Below, piece by piece: positions 45,309 through 54,416 of a stretch of 64,000 bases of DNA. Origin of the DNA: DAISKN01 sp963716925 (GTDB lineage: Bacteria > Acidobacteriota > Vicinamibacteria > Marinacidobacterales > SMYC01); the NCBI GenBank assembly GCA_963716925.1, contig CAVQUX010000006.1:930001-994000 (forward strand). Reading direction: 5' to 3'. The notes beneath the pieces are model-generated. The model was not told the origin of the DNA and made no database searches. It worked only from the letters and a program-made list of their open reading frames with translations. Within the stretch, counting starts at the first letter, position 1; each line of letters starts with the position of its first letter. Made by a program: the position numbers and the translations under genes.

Positions 45309-46418
45309 CTACTCCCGCAGGATCAGTCCCTGGATCTTCTCCGCCAGGGCGCCCGCGGCCGGCGGATCGTAGTTCGAAAGCACCGCCACCGTGTAGCCCG
45401 AGCTCCAGTAGATGTCGAGCTGCCCGTTGATCCCGGGGAAGCCTCCGCCGTGGCCGACGATCCGCTCCGAGCCCAGGGTCCGCTCCGAGATCCCGTAGGC
45501 GTACTCGGTTTCCGGTTTCCGTGGATCCGGCGAGACTTTGCCCGAGGTCATCGTTGCCGTGTACCTCGCTTCCAGAAGCTTGTCGCCACGGAGACCCGCC
45601 GCGAACTTCAGAAGGTCGGGAACAGTCGAGAAGCAACCTCCCGCCGGCCCCCCCTTGACCACATGAAGATAGAGGTTGTTCCACTTCTCCCCTTCGGGCA
45701 AAGGGTAGGCACCCTCCTTCGTGTAGCCGATGGCGAGGTTCCCGGTGTCGCGATCCATCTCGTAGCAGTCCGTGTCTTTCATGCCCAGGGGTGCGGTTAC
45801 GTTCTCTCGAACGTAGTCGAAATAGTCCTTGCCCGAAACCTCTTCGACGATCTCCCCGAGGAGCATGAATCCGGAGTTGCTGTAGGACCAGTTTGAGCCG
45901 GGCTCGAACGAAAGCGGCTCGTCCGCGTACAGCGTCCGGTAGTCGCGGACCTTGCGGAACTGCTCCTTCGCCGCTTTCTGGTAGGCGTCGTTGAAGTAGC
46001 TCCCCATGCCCGAGGTATGCGTCAGCAGGTGATGGATCTTCACCCGGTCGCGTACGGCGGCGTTCGGCCAGTCGGGAAGGTGCTTGCCCACGGTATCGTC
46101 GAAATCGAGCTTCCCACGCTGCGCCAGCTGGGAGATCGCGACCGCGGTGAACATCTTGTTCATCGAGCCGAGGTTGAACTTGGTATCGACACGGTTCGGC
46201 GCTCCGAAGGAGCGGCTCGCGAGGCCCCACGCGCCCTGGAAGAGGACGTCGTCGCCGCGAGCCACCATCACCGCGCCGGAGAACTCGTCCGCCGCCACCA
46301 GACCTTTCACGTAGGCTTCGATCTCGCGGGCCAGAGTCGCGTCGTCCACCTCGCCGGCGGACAGAGCGGCGGGAAGCGAAATCAGTGGAACCAGAAACGC
46401 GAGAACGATTCGACTCAT
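45309..46418 (-). CDS. Class C beta-lactamase-like serine hydrolase, exported
   Basis: A 369-residue penicillin-binding-like hydrolase. The signal peptide is IVLAFLVPLISLPAALSAG. The catalytic Ser/Lys are in the SxxK motif NLGSMNKMFT, the YxN motif is YSNSGFML and the third motif is HGGG in VGHGGGFPG. Family members include esterases, D-amino peptidases and beta-lactamases; the HGG motif and length alone do not show drug hydrolysis. The gene is divergent from the ParA gene. Role in cell-wall or ester hydrolysis is inference. Confidence 0.88.
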   Translation of the reverse strand: MSRIVLAFLVPLISLPAALSAGEVDDATLAREIEAYVKGLVAADEFSGAVMVARGDDVLFQGAWGLASRSFGAPNRVDTKFNLGSMNKMFTAVAISQLAQRGKLDFDDTVGKHLPDWPNAAVRDRVKIHHLLTHTSGMGSYFNDAYQKAAKEQFRKVRDYRTLYADEPLSFEPGSNWSYSNSGFMLLGEIVEEVSGKDYFDYVRENVTAPLGMKDTDCYEMDRDTGNLAIGYTKEGAYPLPEGEKWNNLYLHVVKGGPAGGCFSTVPDLLKFAAGLRGDKLLEARYTATMTSGKVSPDPRKPETEYAYGISERTLGSERIVGHGGGFPGINGQLDIYWSSGYTVAVLSNYDPPAAGALAEKIQGLILRE

Positions 46419-46578
46419 GAGGTGTCCTCTGCTCGCGGAAAACGCCAGTCTACCTCAGGGAAAGGAGCGCCTCGTGGGGGAAACACCTCGTCGGATCGTG
46501 ATGAATCTCACACGCCCGGAATCACGGAACCCGCTGGCCGTCCCGGTCCACCATGGTCGAACGGAACGAGAACGCGAA

Positions 46579-47439
46579 ATGCTGCCGAAATCCCCCAGCG
46601 CCCGCGTGGTCGCCATCGCCAACCGAAAGGGCGGCGTCGCCAAGACCACGACCGCGGTCAACCTCGGCGCAGCGCTCTCCGCTAGAGGACGGCGGGTCCT
46701 GCTGGTAGACCTCGACGGCCAGCAGGACCTCTGTTCCGCTCTGCGGGTCCCGATGCCCCGCCCCGGGCTCGCCGACGCCCTTCTCGGAATCGCCCTCTTC
46801 GGGAGTGGAAACCTCTCAACGGCCTTCGTGAAAGCGCATGGACTCACCGTCGCCGGTGGATATGGAATCGCCGAAGCGGAGACCGAGCTCGCTCTTCACA
46901 AGAACCGCGAGGACGCGCTGAAGCGCGCTCTCGCGCCTCATCTTCCGCGCTTCGATTTCGTGCTGCTGGATTGCGCGCCTTCGATCCAATGCCTCTCCGC
47001 GAGCGCCCTTGCCTGCGCGCGAGAAGTGATCATCCCCGTTCAAACCGAGTTCCTCGCAGCGAATCAGCTTCCAGGCATCATGTCCACCATCGACGACATC
47101 CGGTCCCGGCTCAATCCGGGCCTGAAGGTGGCTGGTTTCTTGCCCACGATGTTCGACGGCCGAAGCCGGCACGCGCTGGGAGTGATGGAGCACGTCGCCT
47201 CCCAGGCGCATCTCTGGGGCGTGCGCGCGTTCAAGCCCATCCCGAAGTCGGTGCGCTTCTCCGAGGCGTCCGGTGCCGGGCTCCCCATCTCGCGCTACGC
47301 CCCGGAGTCGCTGGCCGCCCGCGCGTACGAGTCGCTCGCGGAAGAGATCAATCGGTCCTACGGCTTGCGAGTGCCGCTCTCGGCGGTTTCCGATCGCTCA
47401 CCCCTTTCCACCCGCTCAGCGCGCGACCTTCAGCCCTAG
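46579..47439 (+). CDS. Orphan ParA/MinD-family P-loop ATPase
   Basis: A 286-residue ATPase. The deviant Walker A motif is RKGGVAKTTTAVNLG, Walker A' lies around LLVDLDGQQDL, and Walker B around FDFVLLDCAPSIQ. Family members segregate DNA or position large complexes. No ParB, parS-like palindromes or conjugation genes are seen beside it, so it is not obviously part of a replication or partition locus. I chose the ATG at 46579 because the ATPase core begins directly after it; an ATG at 46501 would add a 26-residue tail. It converges with the YcaQ-like gene, overlapping by 24 bases. Confidence 0.85.
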   Translation: MLPKSPSARVVAIANRKGGVAKTTTAVNLGAALSARGRRVLLVDLDGQQDLCSALRVPMPRPGLADALLGIALFGSGNLSTAFVKAHGLTVAGGYGIAEAETELALHKNREDALKRALAPHLPRFDFVLLDCAPSIQCLSASALACAREVIIPVQTEFLAANQLPGIMSTIDDIRSRLNPGLKVAGFLPTMFDGRSRHALGVMEHVASQAHLWGVRAFKPIPKSVRFSEASGAGLPISRYAPESLAARAYESLAEEINRSYGLRVPLSAVSDRSPLSTRSARDLQP

Positions 47440-48609
47440 CGCCGCCGCATACCGGTCGAGCGCCCGCCGCGTCGCTCTCTTGCCCGCGGTCGAGACTCCC
47501 TTCTCGTAGTGGACGGAGAGCGCTCTCACCGTCCCCTTCGCCTTCTCCGCCTTCACGTCGCAGCGGGCGACGAGTCTCTCGCCCGCGACCACGGGCATGC
47601 AGTAGTAGCCGTACTTCCGCCGCGGAGCGGGCGTGAACACCTCGAGGACCTGATGGAAATCGAAGAGAAGCTTCACCCGCGCCCGGTCCCAGAGAATCGG
47701 GTCGAAGGGTGAAAGGAGAATCCCTTCGTCGATCTCGCGGGTAGCGAGCCGCAGCCGGCGGAGGCGGGCCGCGAGAGCCAGGTCCTGCGGGCGAATCCAG
47801 CCGGCGACGCGGGTCCTCGAGGTCTCCTGGACGAGGCATTTCCGGATAGCGCCCTCCTCCTCGAGCTCCTCGAGCGCCCTCGAGATCTCCTTCCGCAAGA
47901 ACCGAAAACGCCAGGTCGCGGTAAGGGTCGCCGTCGTCGCCCATCCATGGCCATCGAGTGCCTTCAGAAGGAGCACCTTCAAAGACTCGGAAAGGCCCAA
48001 CTCCCCGGAGCGCCATTTCGGTTCGATCACCCTTTCCGCGAGGTCGTAGGTGCGCTGGAAGTTGCGCCGCTCGCGGACCGCGAGAGTGCCGGCCGACCAG
48101 AGCGCGGAGACGACTTTCTTCGCGACGCTGAGGTTCCACCAACCCGAGGACGATCGGCCTTCGAGCTCGGAGGAGCGAAGCGGTCCCTCCTCGCGGATCC
48201 GATCGAGAATCGAGGCGGCGACGCGGGGGTTATCGCCGATGACATCGCCCCACCAGGGGTGCGTCTGGAACTCCTTCCTCCGAAACGCGAACGCCGGATA
48301 GAGCTCCACCGGAATCCAGCTCGCCTCGTGGCCCCAGTACTCGAAGAGCGGCGCCCCCGGGCTCAGAAGGCTCTCGGGCGCTTCCGGAGCGAGTCCGGGA
48401 AGCCTCGAGTGCAGCACGATCCCGTGGCTCCTGGCCCCGGCGACGGAGACGGTATCGAGCTGCAGATAGCCGAAACGTCGAATGACGTCGAAAGCCGCTT
48501 CCCTCCGTGAAGCCTCCCGGCCTCGGGGAAGCCGGGTCCACTCCGGCTTCAGCAGCCCGGCGCGGGCGAGCGCGAGCCTCCGCGCGTCCGCGATCGGGAG
48601 CGATTCCAC
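47416..48609 (-). CDS. YcaQ-like winged-helix (HTH_42) protein
   Basis: A 397-residue protein of the winged-helix DNA-binding family that includes E. coli YcaQ/AlkX, a DNA glycosylase acting on interstrand crosslinks. Features in order are LQLDTVSVAGARSHGIVLHS, LFEYWGHEASWIPVELYP, a winged-helix middle with WWNLSVAKKVVSALWSAG, and a C-terminal block (LLSPFDPILWDRARVKLLFD, RKYGYYCMPVVAGERLVAR). The GTG start at 48609 sits 14 bases after the TonB receptor stop; no clear ribosome-binding site is visible. DNA repair is the family's known function; for this protein it is inference. Confidence 0.82.
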   Translation of the reverse strand: MESLPIADARRLALARAGLLKPEWTRLPRGREASRREAAFDVIRRFGYLQLDTVSVAGARSHGIVLHSRLPGLAPEAPESLLSPGAPLFEYWGHEASWIPVELYPAFAFRRKEFQTHPWWGDVIGDNPRVAASILDRIREEGPLRSSELEGRSSSGWWNLSVAKKVVSALWSAGTLAVRERRNFQRTYDLAERVIEPKWRSGELGLSESLKVLLLKALDGHGWATTATLTATWRFRFLRKEISRALEELEEEGAIRKCLVQETSRTRVAGWIRPQDLALAARLRRLRLATREIDEGILLSPFDPILWDRARVKLLFDFHQVLEVFTPAPRRKYGYYCMPVVAGERLVARCDVKAEKAKGTVRALSVHYEKGVSTAGKRATRRALDRYAAALGLKVAR

Positions 48610-48623
48610 GGGAACATTTTGTC

Positions 48624-50810
48624 TCAGAGACGCACGAGGAGCGAAACCAGCCCCGAGATTCCCGGAGCCAGCACCGCTCTCGCGTCCGGGCTGACGGGAT
48701 AGGAGACGTCGAAGAGGTTTCGGACGAGGAAACGCAGCTCGAGCCTTTCGTCGAATCGGTATCCCGAGGAGACGTCGAAGACGTTCCATCCGGGCGTCGC
48801 GACCTCCGTCGGTCCCGGCTCATCATCCTCGGCGTAGAACGCCGCGCGCGCCTGGACGAACGCCTTCGCACCCAGGTCCTTTCGAGCTTGGACGAAAAAG
48901 GTGATGGGCGAAATGTCGTCGAGGGGTGCGTCATCGTCGAGGGCGAGGCCGCTCTGCAGTTGGAACCCGACCTCGAGGTGGACCGCCCGGGGGAGCTCCG
49001 TTTGAAGCTCCAGCTCGATTCCACGGATGCGCGCGCGGCCGCGATTGCGGAAAAAGAAGAGATCCTCCCCGTCCTCGTACCGCTCGATGAGGTCCTGGAA
49101 TCGATACTCGTAGAAGTAGAACGCTCCCCGGAAGTCCCTGCTGGTGTAACGCACGGCGGAGTCGAACTGGGTCGAGGTCTCGGGCTCGAGGTCCGGGTTG
49201 CCGGTGATGAAGCCGCGCCCGGTGACTCCGCGGAAGTACCGGTCGGAGATCACCGGATCGCGGAACCCTTTCGCGATCTGGGCGGTGAAGCTGAAGCCGC
49301 CGAACGTTCCCAGCGTCGCCGAACCGTACCCGGAGAACGCGGAGTTCGAGGTCGAGCGGTCGCCGAAGTAGCCGCCGTTGTTCCGCGTCGAGACCCGATC
49401 GACGCGGGCGCCGCCGCCGAGCGTGACGACCGGATGCACCGCTCCTTCGGCGGAGAGAAAGACCCCGGTGTCGGTGCGCGAGGCATCCTCGATCGTCGGG
49501 TTCACGCTGCGCGAGGTCTCGTTTCCCGCGAGGTCGAAATCGATGACCACGTCCTCGGCCTCGAGGCCGTAGCGTCCGTTCACGTCGAGACCGAAGTCGA
49601 GACGCGCGCCGCCCAGGAGCTTCTCCGCGGAGGCGCGAACGTGGAAATCACTGGCATCGACGTCGGCCCGCTCGATGTGCCTGGGATCGGTATCGTTGGC
49701 AAAGCGGTCCTGATCGGTCCTCTGACGGTAGCTACCGAGAAACGTCGAGAACGTCATGCGATTCATCCCGAAGCTCGGGCCGATGTCGTAGGACGCGGTG
49801 AATCGATGGGAGTCCTCGATGGGATAGTAGAAACGGGTACTGCTGGAGTTGGTGCGCGGCCGGTCGATGTCGCGGCCGTAGTCGCTCTGCCATCCGACCG
49901 AGAAGAGACCGCCGCCCACCACCTGCTCCGCTCGCGCCAGGAACCCCTGGTCGGTCGCGCCCGAGTTGAAGACCTCGCCCTCGGGGCTCCGGTAGTCGTC
50001 GAAGTCGCGGTAGTGGCCCTGAAAGAGGACTCCCCCCTGAGAGAAGCCCTTGCTCACCTCAGCGCCCACGCGCTCCTGGGGCTCTCCCGCGCCCAGAGTT
50101 CCAATCATGCGCAGTTGCCAGGGATTTCCCGGAATCGGGCGCCGGGTCCGCGCGTGGATGATCCCGCCGAACGCATCCGAGCCGTAGGCCACCGTGCCCG
50201 GCCCCCGCGAGACCTGGATCCCTTCGAGGAGGAATGGATCGAGGTAGGTCGCGCTCGGGCCGACACGCCTTTCCGACGTCACCCGGGCGCCATCGATCAG
50301 GAGGAGCGTCCTTCCGCGCGCGAGGCCGCGGATCGCTGGAACCGCCGCCTGACCTTCGGAGACTTTGTTGACCCCGGGCACGTTCTCGAGCGCCTGAATC
50401 ACGTTCACCGGCTGGCGCACCTCGATCTCGGTGCGGGAGAGGAGAGTCGTCGCGCTCGCGGGAGCGGACTCGATGTCGGGCGCGGCGCCGGCCGTGACCG
50501 TCACCGACTCCTGGACCAGCGGGGACACCCGAACCACGAGCGGCCCCTCCTCCGGGACCGACTCGACGAGGTACGGCTTCATGTAGCGCTCCCCGAGGAG
50601 AATCACCAGGATCTCGAACGGCACGGCGGGGTCGGGCTTCAGGGTGAAGCGGCCGTCGGAGTCGGTGAGCGCGGCACCCGTCCGGCCGAGGATGGTCACC
50701 TCGGCGTTCGCGACCGGTTCCCCGGTATCCGCGAGAACGACCCGGCCTTCGAGGGCCCAGAGTCCGCGCGAAAGGAACGTAGCGAGAAGCGCAAAGAGCA
50801 GGGATCGCAT
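48624..50810 (-). CDS. TonB-dependent outer-membrane receptor
   Basis: A 728-residue receptor. After a signal peptide it has a carboxypeptidase-regulatory-like domain (GRVVLADTGEPVANAEVTIL), a TonB-box-like stretch (ESVTVTAGA), the plug domain (NVIQALENVPGVNKVSEGQA, YGSDAFGGIIHARTR) and a 22-strand-type barrel. The last residue is Leu rather than the usual Phe. Such receptors take up iron complexes, vitamins or glycans; nothing in the neighbourhood fixes the ligand. Its order with BlaI/M56 upstream on the same strand suggests possible co-regulation, but 49 bases separate it from the M56 stop. Confidence 0.93.
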   Translation of the reverse strand: MRSLLFALLATFLSRGLWALEGRVVLADTGEPVANAEVTILGRTGAALTDSDGRFTLKPDPAVPFEILVILLGERYMKPYLVESVPEEGPLVVRVSPLVQESVTVTAGAAPDIESAPASATTLLSRTEIEVRQPVNVIQALENVPGVNKVSEGQAAVPAIRGLARGRTLLLIDGARVTSERRVGPSATYLDPFLLEGIQVSRGPGTVAYGSDAFGGIIHARTRRPIPGNPWQLRMIGTLGAGEPQERVGAEVSKGFSQGGVLFQGHYRDFDDYRSPEGEVFNSGATDQGFLARAEQVVGGGLFSVGWQSDYGRDIDRPRTNSSSTRFYYPIEDSHRFTASYDIGPSFGMNRMTFSTFLGSYRQRTDQDRFANDTDPRHIERADVDASDFHVRASAEKLLGGARLDFGLDVNGRYGLEAEDVVIDFDLAGNETSRSVNPTIEDASRTDTGVFLSAEGAVHPVVTLGGGARVDRVSTRNNGGYFGDRSTSNSAFSGYGSATLGTFGGFSFTAQIAKGFRDPVISDRYFRGVTGRGFITGNPDLEPETSTQFDSAVRYTSRDFRGAFYFYEYRFQDLIERYEDGEDLFFFRNRGRARIRGIELELQTELPRAVHLEVGFQLQSGLALDDDAPLDDISPITFFVQARKDLGAKAFVQARAAFYAEDDEPGPTEVATPGWNVFDVSSGYRFDERLELRFLVRNLFDVSYPVSPDARAVLAPGISGLVSLLVRL

Positions 50811-50859
50811 TCCGGGAGTTTAGAAACGAGGTCTCTTCTACTACCAGACCTCGTAGTTC

Positions 50860-51828
50860 TTACTGGAGGATGGTCACCACGGCTTCCAGGACCCCGTGCA
50901 CCTGGTGATGGAGGCCGAGAGCGGCGGCGGACGTGAAAGCGAGGAGCGCGAGCAGGCAAAACCCAGCCGCCAGACGCGAAGGACGGGAGCGCCTCCCCTC
51001 GGTCGCCGGATCGCGATCGAGCAGACGCGCAACCCGGCCTGCGACGCCTTCCCCGCGATACAGGGCGGAGACGGGAATCGCGGGCGGCTTTCCCGCTCCC
51101 GCAAGACGCGCCACCTTGACGAGGGCGGAAGCGAGATCCAGAGCGCGGGTCGGCCCCGTTCGCGCCGCGCGCTCGTCCGCGTCCTGCTCCGCGGCTTCCG
51201 CCCAGAGGCGCTCCATTCGATCGGCCCAGGGGGTCATCGACACGAGGTCCGGGCAGGCGCGGACCAGGAGGCGCACCCAGGGATCGCGCCGTTCGCGGTG
51301 CCCTGCCTCGTGCGCGAGAACCGCGGCCAGCTCGTCGCCGTCGCAGCTCTCGAGGACCGTGCGCGCCACGACGAGCCGCGGGCGAAACCACCCGACGAGG
51401 CTCACGATAGGAAAGGGGTCGTTCACTACGACAGCGGGGAGCGCAATTCCCGGGAGGTCGATCGCGGCGGCGCCGTTCCACCGTTTCGACAGCCGCCTCG
51501 TTGACAGAAGAGACAGGAGCCCCCGCGCCGGACCCACGAAGAGCAGAAGGAGTCCGGTGCCCGCGAGCGCGGCCATGGCCCCGCTCACTCTTTCCGAAGT
51601 TTCCCGCGGCTCGAGCCACAGGAACGCTGGAACCACGAGTCCGATGACGAGGAGGAGGGCGAAGCCGCACGGAAGGACCCTGACGGCGACCAGCAGCCGC
51701 GCGCGGGCCGCGGGCTCGGAAACGCGCGCCGCCCCGAGGAACAGCGGGGCTGCGAGCGCGGTCCCCAGAAGGACAGCGGCCGCATAGGCGAGAAGAGCGA
51801 CCGAGATTCCGAGGAGAGCGAAGCTCAT
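50860..51828 (-). CDS. M56-family (BlaR1-like) membrane metallopeptidase
   Basis: A 322-residue protein with membrane segments at both ends and the HExxH zinc motif in AVLAHEAGHRERRDPW. BlaR1/MecR1 relatives sense cell-wall stress and cleave the BlaI repressor. This one lacks a recognisable extracellular penicillin-binding domain after the last membrane helix, so the signal it senses is unknown. The ATG overlaps the BlaI stop (ATGA), making a coupled regulatory pair. It may control the TonB receptor directly downstream, which is inference from order. Confidence 0.88.
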   Translation of the reverse strand: MSFALLGISVALLAYAAAVLLGTALAAPLFLGAARVSEPAARARLLVAVRVLPCGFALLLVIGLVVPAFLWLEPRETSERVSGAMAALAGTGLLLLFVGPARGLLSLLSTRRLSKRWNGAAAIDLPGIALPAVVVNDPFPIVSLVGWFRPRLVVARTVLESCDGDELAAVLAHEAGHRERRDPWVRLLVRACPDLVSMTPWADRMERLWAEAAEQDADERAARTGPTRALDLASALVKVARLAGAGKPPAIPVSALYRGEGVAGRVARLLDRDPATEGRRSRPSRLAAGFCLLALLAFTSAAALGLHHQVHGVLEAVVTILQ

Positions 51829-52244
51829 CCCACGTCCTCCGGCTCGGCCGACTCGCGCCGCCGCGCGCGAACCAGCTCTTCCAGCTCGTCCAGGAACAGC
51901 TCGTCCCTGCGGCTCACGGCCTCCACGAAGGTCGAGAGAATCGGCCGGATCGAAGTACGGCTCTCGAAGGACCCCAGAATCGCGTCGAGAGCTTCCGCGG
52001 CGAGGGACTGCTCCAGCCCTTCGCGGCTCGCGACCGGAGCGTACAGGAACGCGCGGCCCGCCTTCCGACGCGTCAGTACCCTCTTCTTGTACAACCGATC
52101 GAGGGTGGTCATCAACGTGGTATAGGCGACGCCGGGGAAGGAGTTCGAGAGGTCCCGGACCGTAGCCTCCCGTCGGGCGCTCCAGAGGGCTTCGAGCACC
52201 TGGATCTCGAGAGGGCCGAAGAACGAGGACAGACTCACGCCCAC
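51825..52244 (-). CDS. BlaI/MecI-family transcriptional repressor
   Basis: A 139-residue winged-helix regulator. The N-terminus LGPLE-like FFGPLEIQVLEALWSARREA, the recognition region VAYTTLMTTLDRLYKKRVLT and KAGRAFLYAPV are family hallmarks. The C-terminal dimer helix contains LDAILGSFESRTSI. BlaI proteins bind palindromic operators and are cleaved after signalling by their M56 partner, which here overlaps the gene. It starts at a GTG, ten bases after the substrate-binding protein gene's stop region. No operator could be identified by eye. Confidence 0.92.
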   Translation of the reverse strand: MGVSLSSFFGPLEIQVLEALWSARREATVRDLSNSFPGVAYTTLMTTLDRLYKKRVLTRRKAGRAFLYAPVASREGLEQSLAAEALDAILGSFESRTSIRPILSTFVEAVSRRDELFLDELEELVRARRRESAEPEDVG

Positions 52245-52254
52245 GATTATATCC

Positions 52255-53379
52255 TCAGGGGTCGATCCACTCCGTGAGCGGCTCGAACTTGCCGTTCGCG
52301 AGCTCGCAGAGGAAGCCCGCGCTCTGGGCGTGGTGATCGGTCTTTCCGAAGCTCACCGCCGGAAGAATCCCTCCCGAGTCCCAGTCCCGGATCGACTCCA
52401 TGGCGTCGAGGAAGCTCTCTCGGGTGAGATCGCGGCCGGCGCGCTCGAGACCCTCGACGACGAGCTTTCCGAAGACGTACCCATAGAGGGAATAGCGATT
52501 GAGACGCTTCTCCGGGAAGTACTTCTTCATCAGCTCCCGGTACTCGTCGAGGCCCGCGCCCTTCGCCGACTCGGGATCGGGATAGAGGCAGAACCCGAGA
52601 GTGCCCTCGGAAACGCCTCCCCCCACGTCGAGGTACTGCTCGTCGGTGAGAGGGCCCGTCGCGACCATCCGGACGTCTTTCCAGCCGAGCCCGGCCTTCG
52701 CCTCCATGACCTTGCGCGCCTGCGCTGGATAGAGCGCGAGGACCACCGCGTCGGGCTCGAGCGCCGCGAGCTCCGACACTTCTTTCGTTGCGCTCACGGG
52801 ATCGCGGCTGCCGATCTCGCGGCTTCCGACGAAAGAGTAGCCGAGCTCGGCGGCGAGGTCTCGCGCGCGGTCGCGGAAATAGGACCCGTAGGCGTTCGGA
52901 TCGTGAATCACCCCGATGCGCTCCACTCCGAGCTTCTCGGACAGATATCGCAGAACCACCCGGGTCTCGCCCTCGAAACGGGGAAACGACGTGAAGACGT
53001 AGCGCGCCCCGTCCAGGGTGAGGAGCGCGGTATGGGGAAAGAGGTAGGGAACTCGTTTCTCCATGGCGTAGGCCCCCAGGGGTACGGACGCCGGTCCGCC
53101 GAAGTTGAAGAGGAGAAAGACGCCGTCCTCCTCGACGAGCCGCCTGGCGTTTCTCAGGGGATCGCCCGCCGGGTCGGTTCCGCGCGGATAGCTCCGCTCG
53201 ACGAGCTTGCGGCCGTGGACGCCGCCCTCGTCGTTCACCTGGAGGAGGACGAGCTTCATGCCCAGGTTCTCCTCGTCGACGGAGAAGGAGCTCGCGGCGC
53301 CTTCCATGCCGATGAGGATGGAATCCGGCGCGACACCCTGGAGGGCGAGTCCGAGGACGAGCGCGGGAAGCGGAGCGAT
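52255..53379 (-). CDS. LivK-like ABC transporter substrate-binding protein, start codon unclear
   Basis: About 374 residues of a branched-chain-amino-acid-type periplasmic binding protein (Peripla_BP_6): SILIGMEGAASSF, RKLVERSYPRGTDPAGDPLR, FGGPASVPLGAYAMEKRVPY, RIGVIHDPNAYGSYFRDRAR and a long C-terminal domain. Permease or ATPase genes are not next to it. The expected signal peptide LPALVLGLALQGVAP is in frame, but no ATG, GTG or TTG lies before it within the intergenic space; GGGAGG sits eight bases before an ATC. Either a rare start is used or a base is missing. Start shown is this ATC. Confidence 0.82.
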   Translation of the reverse strand: MAPLPALVLGLALQGVAPDSILIGMEGAASSFSVDEENLGMKLVLLQVNDEGGVHGRKLVERSYPRGTDPAGDPLRNARRLVEEDGVFLLFNFGGPASVPLGAYAMEKRVPYLFPHTALLTLDGARYVFTSFPRFEGETRVVLRYLSEKLGVERIGVIHDPNAYGSYFRDRARDLAAELGYSFVGSREIGSRDPVSATKEVSELAALEPDAVVLALYPAQARKVMEAKAGLGWKDVRMVATGPLTDEQYLDVGGGVSEGTLGFCLYPDPESAKGAGLDEYRELMKKYFPEKRLNRYSLYGYVFGKLVVEGLERAGRDLTRESFLDAMESIRDWDSGGILPAVSFGKTDHHAQSAGFLCELANGKFEPLTEWIDP

Positions 53380-53384
53380 CGCGT

Positions 53385-54416
53385 CTACCTCCCGCGTTCG
53401 TCCCGGAAATACTTCTCGATGGCGGCCTGAGTGGCTATGAGGTAGCGCTCGGTCGAGTCTCGAGCGCTGTCCTGGGCGACGCTCAGCGCCATTTTCCCGA
53501 AGACGCCTCCCGGCAGGTCCGTCCGGTAGCGGTTGAGGGCCACGAGATAGAAGCCGTCCTCCGGGTGCTCGCGATCTTTCACCAAGGTTATGAGCTCGAG
53601 ACCGGTGTGAAAGTAGTGGCTGAAGTAGAGCTGCTTCGAGGCGATGACCACCGTCTCGTTCGCGCCCTCGGCGAGGGGATAGATGGTCACGTGGTTGATG
53701 CGCATCGTGGGCTTGCCACCGAAATCCACCATCGACCAGTACAGGAAATCGCTCGCGCCCGGAAGGCTCGCCTTCGGATAGTCCATGAGGTAGCGGTGGA
53801 GCTCGGGGCGATAGGAGAGGACGTAGGGCGAGTTCTCGAGAAGCCCGCGGAACTCGTCGGCGATGGCGGCGGGTTTTTTCCCGTCTCGATAGACTCCGAG
53901 CTTCTCGTTTCCTCCCTCGAGGTAGCCGAGAGAGTACTCGAGCGCGCGCTCCCGCAGGAACTCGAGGACTTTCGCGCTCGCTCCCGGATCGTTCCAGTCG
54001 ACCTGGCTCCGCAGATGCTCGAGCGCAGGCTCGCCGAGCTTCAGCTCGCAGTCGGAAACCTTGCAGTCGCGAAGCGCCTTTCGATCCTCTTCGGGAATCT
54101 CCAGAGCTTCGAAGTCCTCGAGCTTCGGAGGATTGCTCAACTTCTTCGTGACTCCCCATCCGGTCTCGAATCGCTCGATGTCCCGGTACATCCGGAGGAA
54201 GAACTCCGAAGTGGCGCGAATCCGGGCCGCGCCCAGGATCGCGAGCTCGTTCTTGACCTTCGTGGGAATCACCTTCACCACCACGCCGCCACCGTCGACC
54301 TGGGCCAGCTCGGCCGCGGTCAGGGTCCCATGGGTCGATAAGAATCGATGCGGCTCCTGCGCTCCGGAGCTCGCGGCGAGCCCCAGGAGAAAGACGACGG
54401 CCGAAAGACGCCTCAT
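53385..54416 (-). CDS. Exported protein of unknown function
   Basis: A 343-residue protein with a signal peptide (RLSAVVFLLGLAASSGAQ). It has no motif I recognise. Features include GGGVVVKVIPTKVKNELAIL near the start, CKVSDCELKLGEP with two cysteines, a helical middle with LEFLRERALEYSLGYLEGG and a C-terminal part with NHVTIYPLAEGANETVVIAS and FSHYFHTGLELITL. The ATG overlaps the stop of the preceding gene (ATGA), so the two form an operon, and the substrate-binding protein gene follows by five bases. I know no characterised homologue. Confidence 0.75.
   Translation of the reverse strand: MRRLSAVVFLLGLAASSGAQEPHRFLSTHGTLTAAELAQVDGGGVVVKVIPTKVKNELAILGAARIRATSEFFLRMYRDIERFETGWGVTKKLSNPPKLEDFEALEIPEEDRKALRDCKVSDCELKLGEPALEHLRSQVDWNDPGASAKVLEFLRERALEYSLGYLEGGNEKLGVYRDGKKPAAIADEFRGLLENSPYVLSYRPELHRYLMDYPKASLPGASDFLYWSMVDFGGKPTMRINHVTIYPLAEGANETVVIASKQLYFSHYFHTGLELITLVKDREHPEDGFYLVALNRYRTDLPGGVFGKMALSVAQDSARDSTERYLIATQAAIEKYFRDERGR

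Noticed and set aside
45309..46418. Drug-resistance beta-lactamase
   Set aside because: SxxK, YxN and HGG motifs are shared by many esterases and peptidases; nothing here specifically shows beta-lactam hydrolysis.
48507..50936. An 809-codon plus-strand frame opposite the TonB receptor
   Set aside because: It is an antisense shadow; the minus strand shows a full plug and barrel.
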